Shown piece after piece: positions 23,795 to 29,911 of a stretch of DNA of 31,825 nucleotides (the first letter of the stretch is position 1; every line of letters begins with the position of its first letter). The DNA is from a virus, in IMG/VR virus record IMGVR_UViG_3300048067_000332, positions 1 through 31,825 of that record. One strand, written 5' to 3'. The position numbers were made by a program, and so were the translations under genes. The notes below the pieces were generated by a model, which had not been told where the DNA came from, did not search any database, and saw only the letters and a list, made by a program, of their open reading frames with translations.

Positions 23795-24494
23795 ATATTT
23801 CCCTCAATTCGTTTATTTCTTTTTCTTTCTTTGGTTCTTGCTTTACGTTGTAGCTGTATGCATTTTTCTGTATATACTTTCTAGACAACCAACCTGTGGC
23901 CGCAGATTTCCAGCATTTCATTTTGTTTTTTCCTACTTGCCATCCGTTCGATTGATAGTACATGAAAAAAGATTCAGCATCTGGCATAGTGTCTATTTGC
24001 AAACCTTTTCCAGTAACATACTGTTTCATGTGTTCTAAAATTTGTTCAATAGTAGGGATTTTTAATTTTTCTTTTTTATTTATTTTTTCTTTATTAATAC
24101 TTGTAATATTATTCTTACTTGTATTATTATACTGGACATTTTTGTCTATAGGGGTATCGTCATTTTTGGCTATAGGGGTATAGCCATTTTTTTCTATACC
24201 TATAGACACTGTTTGGTTAAGATATATTTTTCTTTCGACTATCTCATTGTTCTCGTCTCGTATTAGAGTAGTTGTTATTAGGCTATTATCACAAAGCGTT
24301 GATATTGACCTGCTAATAGCTCTTATTGATTTATTAAAGACATTTGAAAAATACTTATTTGAGGCATTACAGTATCCGTTTTTGTTTGTTAGTGCGGTTA
24401 TGTCGCTATACAATAATTTATCAAATGGTGACAATTTATCTGAATAACGAACATCAGCGGTTAGGATACTGTAATAACTTGGTTTTTGTTCCAT
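23781..24494 (-). CDS. Winged-helix replication initiator (replisome organiser)
   Basis: This 237-residue protein has an N-terminal winged helix-turn-helix (about 20-92: LSPFDKLLYSDITALTNKNGYC, then VFNKSIRAISRSISTL), then a low-complexity linker (96-145). A C-terminal module (about 170-206: PDAESFFMYYQSNGWQVGKN, KMKCWKSAATGWL) is typical of phage replisome organisers. The protein would bind iterons and open the origin. The linker DNA itself carries three 24-bp iterons, placing the origin inside the gene as in lambda O. It is followed by the loader-like gene and preceded by SSB. Confidence 0.85.
   Translation of the reverse strand: MEQKPSYYSILTADVRYSDKLSPFDKLLYSDITALTNKNGYCNASNKYFSNVFNKSIRAISRSISTLCDNSLITTTLIRDENNEIVERKIYLNQTVSIGIEKNGYTPIAKNDDTPIDKNVQYNNTSKNNITSINKEKINKKEKLKIPTIEQILEHMKQYVTGKGLQIDTMPDAESFFMYYQSNGWQVGKNKMKCWKSAATGWLSRKYIQKNAYSYNVKQEPKKEKEINELREIYDRI
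24058..24208. other. Putative replication origin: three 24-bp iterons and AT-rich stretch
   Basis: Three head-to-tail 24-base units (24137-24160, 24161-24184, 24185-24208), each of the form cattttt-n-ctata-(gg)ggtat, the third the most diverged. They are followed by 79 bases almost free of G+C (24058-24136). All lie in the initiator gene's linker region. Iterons next to an AT-rich unwinding element within the initiator gene is the lambda-type layout. The repeat is partly forced by a protein repeat (TPIAKND/TPIDKNV). Confidence 0.6.
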
Positions 24495-24503
24495 CTCCTT
24501 TCC

Positions 24504-24854
24504 TTAAAATTCTGTATCAATTGATTTTTCTTTAGATATAGTACCTTTTAATAACCTATCTACTTTTTCCACGATGTAATCATTTTTGTATACTGTTTTA
24601 CCGTCTTTTTCATAGTTACTATTACAAATACGGCACCGTAGAGACAATAAATCCCCTTTATTAAAGTTTTTGTATATATAATCCGCTTGTTTACCAAATG
24701 CTTTTATATTAAAAAAGTCACTATCAACATTTTTTTTATTCGAAAAAACTGCAATTCGAATTACAATTATCATGTTTGTAGCATCGTCTTTTTGATAAAC
24801 TTTAGGTTCCTCAATATCTTTTGTAATTCTACCTACTGCACACCATGTATTCAT
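24504..24854 (-). CDS. ssb: Single-stranded DNA-binding protein
   Basis: This 116-residue OB-fold protein has the opening MNTWCAVGRITKDIEEP and the core segment IIVIRIAVFSNKK...SDFFNIKAFGKQADYI...NKGDLLSLRCRI, the usual SSB pattern (V.G.L..DPE, FDCV.WGK.AE...Y..KG). The C-terminal acidic tip of bacterial SSB (DDDIPF) is reduced to SIDTEF, still ending acidic-Phe, so partner binding may be kept. It sits between the annealing protein and the replication initiator in one operon. It should coat replication and recombination intermediates. Confidence 0.9.
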   Translation of the reverse strand: MNTWCAVGRITKDIEEPKVYQKDDATNMIIVIRIAVFSNKKNVDSDFFNIKAFGKQADYIYKNFNKGDLLSLRCRICNSNYEKDGKTVYKNDYIVEKVDRLLKGTISKEKSIDTEF

Positions 24855-24869
24855 TTTCTATTCTCCTCT

Positions 24870-25472
24870 TTATTTTTTGTCCTGTAATCTAATTAACGTA
24901 TCTTTTATTAAGTTTTTTTGATCTACATATTTTTCCTTTTCCTCCTTTGTAAACGATTCCCAAATATTCTGTAAGTCTTTCAAGTCTTTCGCGTTATCAA
25001 GTTGTTTTGAATATGTATCTAAAACAATAAGCTCAGGTGGTATTGATTCAGTAACAACGTTTTCTTTTGTAGGAGTATAGGTTTGTCGTTTCTTAACTTG
25101 ATTGTATTTTGGCTTTTGTTGTGTTTGATTAATAGCGTTTACAACCTCGTCGGCACTAGCCAAGCTTGAATTAATCCCAATACCAAAATTACCAAGGCAA
25201 CGACCAACCGCTGAAGTTTCGCAATTCTCTATGTATGACGTCTTATTTATAAATGTACTGGCTTCTTTCTCGTAGGCATGTCCATTTGATACAATCTTAT
25301 CATCAATCAGTAAGGTAGCTTTCATAACGCATACGCCATTATCGTTTGAAATAATATCAGTTAGTAATTGGGCATTTTTATAATTTTCTCTTAAAAAGTT
25401 AATACGCTCATGAACCTCAACATACTCTTTACCCTTAATATTAACCGTTTTCATTTTTTTCTCTTTAGTCAT
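24870..25472 (-). CDS. Single-strand annealing recombination protein (ERF-like)
   Basis: This 200-residue protein has the core SNGHAYEKEAS...NKTSYIENCETSAVGRCLGNFGIG...ASADEVVNAI (about 61-115), the hallmark of an ERF/Rad52-like annealing protein family in phages. There the 'E.cETSaiGRaL...GiG' segment is the most conserved. The remaining C-terminal 85 residues are hydrophilic linker and a helical domain, probably for contact with SSB. It lies directly upstream of ssb. Ribosome site GAGGAGG precedes the ATG at 25472. No exonuclease partner is visible. Confidence 0.85.
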   Translation of the reverse strand: MTKEKKMKTVNIKGKEYVEVHERINFLRENYKNAQLLTDIISNDNGVCVMKATLLIDDKIVSNGHAYEKEASTFINKTSYIENCETSAVGRCLGNFGIGINSSLASADEVVNAINQTQQKPKYNQVKKRQTYTPTKENVVTESIPPELIVLDTYSKQLDNAKDLKDLQNIWESFTKEEKEKYVDQKNLIKDTLIRLQDKK

Positions 25473-25477
25473 TTTCT

Positions 25478-25531
25478 TTATCCTCCTCGATCATTGCTTC
25501 TAATACTTGAATGGCAGGTTTTTTTATACAT
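25478..25531 (-). CDS. Possible leader micro-ORF, 17 codons
   Basis: A GGAGG ribosome site (25545-25541) precedes ATG at 25531 by nine bases; the ORF reads MYKKTCHSSIRSNDRGG. After a run of seven A, the next frame reads KKPAIQVLEAMIEEDKEND and ends inside the start of the annealing gene, which looks more protein-like. So this may be a leader peptide, a frameshifted small gene or a homopolymer error. Confidence 0.3.
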   Translation of the reverse strand: MYKKTCHSSIRSNDRGG

Positions 25532-25583
25532 TTGTCATTACCTCCAAGATTTTTTACCTTTATTCTCTTAAAATATTAAAACC

Positions 25584-25621
25584 TGTCGAATTCGACACCT
25601 TTAAACCGGTCGAAATCGACC
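25584..25621. promoter_or_regulatory. Paired palindromic operator-like sites
   Basis: TGTCGAATTCGACA (25584-25597, perfect 14-base palindrome) and GGTCGAAATCGACC (25608-25621, 6-base arms around AA). Both share GTCGA-NN-TCGAC and flanking AAACC...CCTTT, with centres 24 bases apart. They lie upstream of the annealing/SSB/initiator genes, where a repressor or the XRE-type protein at 26100 could act. Hairpin formation in RNA is an alternative. Confidence 0.6.
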
Positions 25622-25629
25622 CCTTTAGA

Positions 25630-25827
25630 TTAATAATAGCTAGGTGGCTCGCCTGTTATATCACTTTCACATGATGGACAGTATGGCTCAATACTATTTA
25701 TCTTATCGGCACAAATTTGACAAAGATTAACGTAATCATATGCTTTATGCGCGGGTACTTTAATCTTTTCGGTTTTGGTGGCTTTACTATTCCAAACGGT
25801 AGTATTGTTTTTTGTTTCATAATTCAT
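25630..25827 (-). CDS. Small zinc-ribbon protein
   Basis: This 65-residue protein has two CxxC pairs, LCQIC (about 35-39) and YCPSC (about 49-53), predicting one bound zinc. A basic N-terminal half and the end ITGEPPSYY complete it. Strong ribosome site AAGGAG (25838-25833) five bases before the ATG and a promoter-like element upstream. Small zinc ribbons in early phage operons are often transcription modifiers; here that is only a possibility. Confidence 0.7.
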   Translation of the reverse strand: MNYETKNNTTVWNSKATKTEKIKVPAHKAYDYVNLCQICADKINSIEPYCPSCESDITGEPPSYY

Positions 25828-25855
25828 TGCAACTCCTTGTTATTAATATACTCTA

Positions 25856-25884
25856 ATAATAACAAATATGATAGAAAAAGTAAA
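25856..25884 (-). promoter_or_regulatory. Candidate promoter for the replication operon
   Basis: TTTACT (25884-25879), 17-base spacer, TATTAT (25861-25856): 4 of 6 and 5 of 6 consensus matches. Start near 25849 gives a short leader to the zinc-ribbon gene and then the annealing, SSB and initiator genes. Confidence 0.45.
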
Positions 25885-25905
25885 GAGTTTATATAAAACT
25901 ATTTA

Positions 25906-26079
25906 CTATTTATTCGTATCAAGATTAAAAGTTGTATCTTTTGTAATTGGAACAAAAAGGTTATTAAGTAACGAATTAACTGAATTATTATCTAGGTTTA
26001 TATTATAGGTGTAGTAATTCTGTTTTAATTCATTAATGATATTGGATAAAGAATGTTGTTGTATGTATTTATTATTCAT
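25906..26079 (-). CDS. Small Asn-rich protein after the regulator gene
   Basis: This 57-residue ORF reads MNNKYIQQHSLSNIINELKQ... ending TTFNLDTNK, with AAGG about nine bases before the ATG. It lies 20 bases downstream of the XRE-type regulator in the same direction and probably shares its message. High Asn and Leu content, helical start. Unknown function. Confidence 0.55.
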   Translation of the reverse strand: MNNKYIQQHSLSNIINELKQNYYTYNINLDNNSVNSLLNNLFVPITKDTTFNLDTNK

Positions 26080-26099
26080 TTTGCTTACCTTTTTTTATC

Positions 26100-26294
26100 T
26101 TATTTAAAAATATCGTTAAATTCTAGATTTAAGATGTCCAAAAAAAGTTTAATTTGTTCTAATTTAGGTTCACTCTTTCCTAGTCTGTATTTGTAAAATG
26201 TAGGCGGGCTGGGTGGCGTCACATTATTTTCAAAACAATGTCTTAAAAACATTGTATAGGTTACTTGTCTAAAAATATCGGTATTAACTTTCAT
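26100..26294 (-). CDS. XRE-type (Cro/CI-like) DNA-binding regulator
   Basis: This 64-residue protein ends TFYKYRLGKSEPKLEQIKLFLDILNLEFNDIFK (about 32-64), matching the second half of the XRE helix-turn-helix consensus (..W..GKS.P.l..l..la..L.v....lf). The N-terminal helices are less typical. It is small enough to be a Cro-like repressor acting as a dimer. The ATG lies seven bases after the -10 of a good promoter with no ribosome site, so the message is probably leaderless, as for lambda cI from PRM. It may regulate the replication operon and the palindromes at 25584-25621. Confidence 0.75.
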   Translation of the reverse strand: MKVNTDIFRQVTYTMFLRHCFENNVTPPSPPTFYKYRLGKSEPKLEQIKLFLDILNLEFNDIFK

Positions 26295-26300
26295 AGTGAT

Positions 26301-26329
26301 ATTTTATTGTATAAAATTATTGTAGTCAA
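26301..26329 (-). promoter_or_regulatory. Promoter for the XRE-type regulator, leaderless start
   Basis: TTGACT (26329-26324), 17-base spacer, TAAAAT (26306-26301): 5 of 6 matches in each hexamer. Transcription is expected to start at 26292-26296, i.e. at the ATG (26294). Confidence 0.65.
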
Positions 26330-26342
26330 ACATGTACGATTT

Positions 26343-26870
26343 TTATTTATCATTTTTTACCCTTTTGAAATCCATTTCCTTAACCCATAAATTCGACATT
26401 TCTTTTTTTAGTTCCATACTTGCAAATCGGACTGCAAACCAATCCTGTTTCATAGCTTCCAAGACAACCTCACGATCCCCTTGCAATTCCTCACTGGCAT
26501 ACCACAACGCATCCCCATTTTGCTTGACTGCTTCCAAGACAACCTCTTTATCCCCTTTCAATTCCTCACTGGCCCTCCTCAACGCATGCCCATTTTTCTT
26601 GACTGCTTCCAAGACAACTTCTTTATCTTCTCTCAATTCCTCACTCGCATACTCCAACGCATGCCCAATTTTCTTGACTGCTTCCAAGACAACTTCTTTA
26701 TCTTCTCTCAATTCCTCACTCGCATGGTACAACGATAATCCATCCTGCTTTACCGCCTCCATGACAATTTCCCGATCATTACGCAACTTATCACTTGCAT
26801 ACCCCAACGCAAGCCCGAATTTCTTCACTGCTTCTATCACCTTTGCTTTTTTGCTATTTTTATTTATCAT
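26343..26870 (-). CDS. DUF4116 repeat protein 4
   Basis: This 175-residue protein is built of about six 25-residue DUF4116 units of the form DKEVVLEAVKKNGHALEYASEEL. Each unit is two short amphipathic helices with conserved V-EAVK, G-AL and YAS. It is the last of four tandem paralogues and ends with a divergent basic tail (MSNLWVKEMDFKRVKNDK). It starts MINKNSKK, like its sisters. DUF4116 is of unknown biochemical function and is expanded in bacteria such as Legionella and Chlamydia-like species that live in eukaryotes. Likely a repeat scaffold for protein contact. Confidence 0.85.
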   Translation of the reverse strand: MINKNSKKAKVIEAVKKFGLALGYASDKLRNDREIVMEAVKQDGLSLYHASEELREDKEVVLEAVKKIGHALEYASEELREDKEVVLEAVKKNGHALRRASEELKGDKEVVLEAVKQNGDALWYASEELQGDREVVLEAMKQDWFAVRFASMELKKEMSNLWVKEMDFKRVKNDK

Positions 26871-26878
26871 TTTATTTC

Positions 26879-27385
26879 CTACACTACCCAGAAACCAACG
26901 ATCATAACTAATATTAAAATCTGTAATATTAATATCTGATACGAAAATCTAACATGAGAACTATTTTGGCACTTACAAAAAAGTGAATTAAAAGTTTTTT
27001 CTACTGGTTTATCTTTGCGAATACATTCAAATAAAAGACGTAATATTTGCTTCAAAAACTTTTTATTACAATGCAATCTGTATGAGGCATTACTTAATAC
27101 ACGCAGAGACGCCTTAAATGTTTCTAACATAAATTCCGGATCATTACGCAAGCCAATACTCACACCAAACAACGAAAAATCCTTTAATTTTAACGCTTCA
27201 ATGACAATCTCTCTATCCCCCCTTAATAACTCTGAAGCAAACCGCAACGCCCTGCCATTCTGTTTTACCGCTGTCATTACGACTTTACGGTCCCCCCTAA
27301 GTTCCGCACTTGCGTACCTTAACGCATACCCATTCTGTCTAACCTTTTTCAATACCTCATCTCTTGTACTGTTTTCATTAATCAT
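26879..27385 (-). CDS. DUF4116 repeat protein 3 with C-terminal membrane anchor
   Basis: This 168-residue protein has three well-kept DUF4116 units (VRQNGYALRYASAELRGDR, VKQNGRALRFASELLRGDR and a weaker third, 1-80), then degenerate units. It then has a Cys-containing stretch (NSLFCKCQNSS) and a final hydrophobic segment of about 20 residues (SYQILILQILILVMIVGFWVV region, 147-168). The layout is that of a tail-anchored protein, different from its three soluble sisters. It lies 8 bases before the next gene. Where the anchor inserts (bacterial or host cell membrane) is unknown. Confidence 0.8.
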   Translation of the reverse strand: MINENSTRDEVLKKVRQNGYALRYASAELRGDRKVVMTAVKQNGRALRFASELLRGDREIVIEALKLKDFSLFGVSIGLRNDPEFMLETFKASLRVLSNASYRLHCNKKFLKQILRLLFECIRKDKPVEKTFNSLFCKCQNSSHVRFSYQILILQILILVMIVGFWVV

Positions 27386-27411
27386 TTTTTGTCCTCTTTT
27401 TTTTACTCCAT

Positions 27412-28083
27412 CTATTTTTTCTTTTTTAATTTGTTAAGTAAAATCATAAACTCTTTATCATTTTTCAAGTTTTTTGATGCGTATTGTAATGCGTAAACAT
27501 TTTGCTTAACCGCTTCAAAAACAACATCTTTATCGTTTTTTAAATTTTCTGATGCATAATACAATGCGAACCCACATTCTTTTGCCGCTTCCAAAACAAC
27601 ATCTTTATCATTTTGTAAGTTTTCTGAGGCGTATTGTAATGCGTACCCATTTTGCTTAACCGCTTCTAGCACAACATCTTTATCATTTTGTAAGTTTTCT
27701 GATGCATAATACAATGCGAACCCACATTCTTTTGCCGCTTCCAAAACAACATCTTTATCATTTTGTAAGTTATCTGAGGCGTATTGTAATGCGTAACCAT
27801 GTTTTTTAACCGCTTCTATCACAACATCTTTATCATTTTGTAAGTTTTCTGAGGCGTATTGTAATGCGTACCCATTTTGCTTAACCGCTTCTAAAACAAC
27901 ATCCCGATCATTCCTTAATTCATCACTGGCATATTTCAAAGCTCTGCCATGGTGCTTGACCGCTGCCATCACCACACCTTTATCCCTACGTAATTTCTTA
28001 GAGGCATACCGCAACGCCACTCCCCATCTATCCCTCTTCACTGCTTCTAACACTTCTTTTTTTGTACTTTCTTCATCAATCAT
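27412..28083 (-). CDS. DUF4116 repeat protein 2
   Basis: This 223-residue protein has eight DUF4116 units, almost the whole protein. The central units are nearly identical (VKQNGYALQYASENLQNDK alternating with AKECGFALYYASENLQNDK). Pairs recur every 50 residues, showing recent duplication of a two-unit block; at DNA level 77 bases repeat perfectly 150 bases apart. N-terminus MIDEESTKKEVLEAVKR matches the sister genes. Uniform repeats should give an extended superhelical scaffold. Second gene of the four-gene operon. Confidence 0.85.
   Translation of the reverse strand: MIDEESTKKEVLEAVKRDRWGVALRYASKKLRRDKGVVMAAVKHHGRALKYASDELRNDRDVVLEAVKQNGYALQYASENLQNDKDVVIEAVKKHGYALQYASDNLQNDKDVVLEAAKECGFALYYASENLQNDKDVVLEAVKQNGYALQYASENLQNDKDVVLEAAKECGFALYYASENLKNDKDVVFEAVKQNVYALQYASKNLKNDKEFMILLNKLKKKK
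27545..27771. repeat. 77-bp perfect direct repeat, 150-bp period, in DUF4116 gene 2
   Basis: 27545-27621 and 27695-27771 are identical. Each spans just over one 25-codon unit, and the 150-base period equals two units. The intervening and following units are close copies too. This is coding repeat DNA, prone to in-frame expansion and contraction. Confidence 0.9.
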
Positions 28084-28148
28084 TTTTTTTCCTCCATTAT
28101 TAATATGTTTTTATAATAAACAGTAAACTATTTTATATCAATGTTTTA

Positions 28149-29012
28149 TTAATCATCGAACTCGCTTAAAAGTTCATTTGAATAAGCATTTAAAACTTTG
28201 TCCACTCCTAAGTTTAAAATAGCTTCAGCTATAATTTCCCTATCTGCTTTTAATTCCTTTGATGCATACGCTAACGCAAACCCACATTTCTTAACTTGAG
28301 CCATAATTATTCTTCTATCTGATCTTATTTCCTCTGAGGCATACTCTAAGCGAGTATAATCCTGCATAACCGCTGTCATAACCAACTCACGATCACCCCG
28401 CAACCGCAGTGATGCATGCGATAACGCATAAGAATTTTTCCTCACCTCTTCCATCATCAGATCTTTATCATTTCTTATTTCCTGTGGGAGGTCATATAAG
28501 TCAAACTTATCATGCTTTAGTGATTCTATAACCAAACTACGATCACCTTTTAATTTCTGTGAGGCATAGTCCAACGCCTCCCCATTTTTCGTTACAGCTG
28601 CCATGACTATATCTTTATCGTCTCTTAATTTAACTGAGGCGTAACCTAAGGCACATCCATTCTGCTTAATAGCTTCCATGACAATTTCTCGATCATCCTT
28701 TAACTCCGTTGAGGCATGCTTTAACGCTTTCCAATTCTGTTTAACGGCTACCATAACCAACTCACGATCACCCTTTAAATCCGGTCTAGCATACTTCACC
28801 GCATATCCATCCTGCTTAACCGCTTCCATGACAACTTCACGATCTTGCCTAAGTTCCCTTGATGCATGCGCCAACGCATACCCTTTTTGCTTAACCGCTT
28901 CCAACACTATCTTTTTATCATTACTGAATTCTATTGAAGCTGCGAATAAATTATTCCAATCTTTCTTAACCGCTTTTAACACTTCCTCTTTTGTACTGTT
29001 TTCATTAATCAT
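28149..29012 (-). CDS. DUF4116 repeat protein 1 (first of the operon)
   Basis: This 287-residue protein, the longest of the four, has ten to eleven DUF4116 units of DR.VMEAVKQ.G.AL.YAS.EL type. They are more diverged from one another than in gene 2, so this copy is older. It ends with an acidic tail (YSNELLSEFDD). It starts MINENSTKEEVLKAVKK. The ribosome site AGGAG lies six bases before the ATG at 29012, behind a strong promoter. It is transcribed away from the 51-residue plus-strand gene. No signal peptide, no enzymatic motif. Confidence 0.85.
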   Translation of the reverse strand: MINENSTKEEVLKAVKKDWNNLFAASIEFSNDKKIVLEAVKQKGYALAHASRELRQDREVVMEAVKQDGYAVKYARPDLKGDRELVMVAVKQNWKALKHASTELKDDREIVMEAIKQNGCALGYASVKLRDDKDIVMAAVTKNGEALDYASQKLKGDRSLVIESLKHDKFDLYDLPQEIRNDKDLMMEEVRKNSYALSHASLRLRGDRELVMTAVMQDYTRLEYASEEIRSDRRIIMAQVKKCGFALAYASKELKADREIIAEAILNLGVDKVLNAYSNELLSEFDD

Positions 29013-29041
29013 TTATATCTCCTATTAGTAATTTACATTAA

Positions 29042-29070
29042 ATTATAGAGTATAAATATTTTTATTTCAA
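29042..29070 (-). promoter_or_regulatory. Sigma-70 promoter of the DUF4116 operon
   Basis: TTGAAA (29070-29065), 17-base spacer, TATAAT (29047-29042): near-consensus. Start expected near 29035 with a leader of about 23 bases holding AGGAG. The cargo operon can therefore be expressed independently of phage late genes. The stretch 29071-29216 is AT-rich with a 7-base inverted repeat TTAGGTA/TACCTAA (29120-29126, 29156-29162) and nothing else evident. Confidence 0.75.
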
Positions 29071-29216
29071 AGTATTACTAATGCAAAAAAATACCTTTTG
29101 ATTTTCAAAATGTTTGAATTTAGGTAAACAAACTTCTTTGTTATTAATTTTTTAATACCTAATTTGCTTGTATATTAAAAACAGCGTTTAAAATAATAAA
29201 TTATTTACATAAATTA

Positions 29217-29245
29217 TTGACATAGTAATTTTTTATTTACATAAT
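29217..29245 (+). promoter_or_regulatory. Sigma-70 promoter of the 51-residue gene
   Basis: TTGACA (29217-29222), 17-base spacer, CATAAT (29240-29245), 11 of 12 consensus bases. The 12-mer TTATTTACATAA occurs at 29201-29212 and again at 29233-29244 over the -10, bracketing the -35, which suggests regulated access. The flanking TATTGACATA is shared with the promoter at 21596. Confidence 0.75.
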
Positions 29246-29260
29246 GTTATCTTCAGTATG

Positions 29261-29273
29261 TCGAAATTTTCGA
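29261..29273. promoter_or_regulatory. Operator-like palindrome after the start site
   Basis: TCGAAA-T-TTTCGA: two perfect 6-base arms around one base, placed about ten bases downstream of the predicted transcription start. A repressor bound here would block the 51-residue gene. Its arm spacing differs from the GTCGA-NN-TCGAC sites at 25584-25621, so it is probably a different site. Confidence 0.5.
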
Positions 29274-29298
29274 ACAACTTAATAAAATGAGGTTAATA

Positions 29299-29454
29299 AT
29301 GGATTTAAATCAATTTGCATCACAAGTAAGTGAATTTGAGGGTGGGAAAAAAGAAACAGATATCGCCCAAATCAAAGAGGTTTTGCGTGTAACTAATGAC
29401 CAATTAGACGGTAAATTGTACGATTTAATTAATGAAGTAGAATTAAATATCTAA
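29299..29454 (+). CDS. Small protein of 51 residues with its own promoter
   Basis: The ORF starts MDLNQFASQVSEFEGGKKET and ends KLYDLINEVELNI. It is preceded by GAGG (29289-29292) seven bases from the ATG, by a near-consensus promoter and by an operator-like palindrome. Mostly helical, acidic. It converges on the transpeptidase-like gene 29 bases away with no hairpin between. Unknown function; an early regulator or anti-defence protein is possible. Confidence 0.65.
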   Translation: MDLNQFASQVSEFEGGKKETDIAQIKEVLRVTNDQLDGKLYDLINEVELNI

Positions 29455-29483
29455 ATTAATTTTTATTTAGTGGATTGGAAACT

Positions 29484-29846
29484 TTATGTATATTTTACCT
29501 TTAAAGTTATATGTTTATTGTTTTCAAAAAGGTTACACAACTCACTAAAACATTGTATATCATCTTCTAATATACCAATACAACCTTGTGTTCCAGGTAA
29601 ATTTCCATCCGGGTGTATATACAAACCATATCGATTAGTTTCAAATAAAGGGTCTAGTTTTGCTACCCATGGAAACTCTGTTCTGTGAAACGCTTCTGTT
29701 TTACCTTGCTCTATCTTCATTTTATACGGTCTATTTACTGCATATATGCCATTAGGTAATGGACCTTTTCCAAACCCACCAGTAACTACGTTATATTGTT
29801 TATCATTAAAGGTTAATATTCCTTCAGCCTTGTTTTTATCAGTCAT
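29484..29846 (-). CDS. L,D-transpeptidase (YkuD)-like peptidoglycan enzyme
   Basis: This 120-residue protein has YGLYIHPDGNLPGTQGCIGI (73-92): catalytic-type H78 and C89 with the family's H-P-D-G...G-T-x-G-C-I-G spacing. YkuD and DUF2778 relatives make or cleave L,D bonds in peptidoglycan; phage-encoded forms could act in lysis or cell-wall modification. Next to a holin-like gene, a lysis role is likely. The ATG at 29846 has no ribosome site. The frame stays open upstream for 28 codons with no ATG, GTG or TTG, back to a run of ten A inside the end of the holin-like gene, so it may be entered by -1 frameshifting. Confidence 0.75.
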   Translation of the reverse strand: MTDKNKAEGILTFNDKQYNVVTGGFGKGPLPNGIYAVNRPYKMKIEQGKTEAFHRTEFPWVAKLDPLFETNRYGLYIHPDGNLPGTQGCIGILEDDIQCFSELCNLFENNKHITLKVKYT

Positions 29847-29911
29847 AACAACATCACATGTTATTTGACTTTCTGTTTCACTTTTATCTGTGTTAGGCTT
29901 ACTATCCGTAT

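Noticed and set aside
26332-26907. Long plus-strand open frame opposite the DUF4116 genes
   Set aside because: It is the mirror of the 25-residue repeats; Ser/Leu/Phe-rich product, no ribosome site, and the minus-strand frame matches a known family.
27412-28083. Regular 75-base repeats that could suggest a CRISPR array
   Set aside because: There are no unique spacers; units are contiguous, in frame and encode DUF4116 repeats.
29013-29298. Possible tRNA or small RNA in the longest gene-free gap
   Set aside because: No cloverleaf or GC-rich stems; the stretch is explained by two divergent promoters and operator-like repeats.
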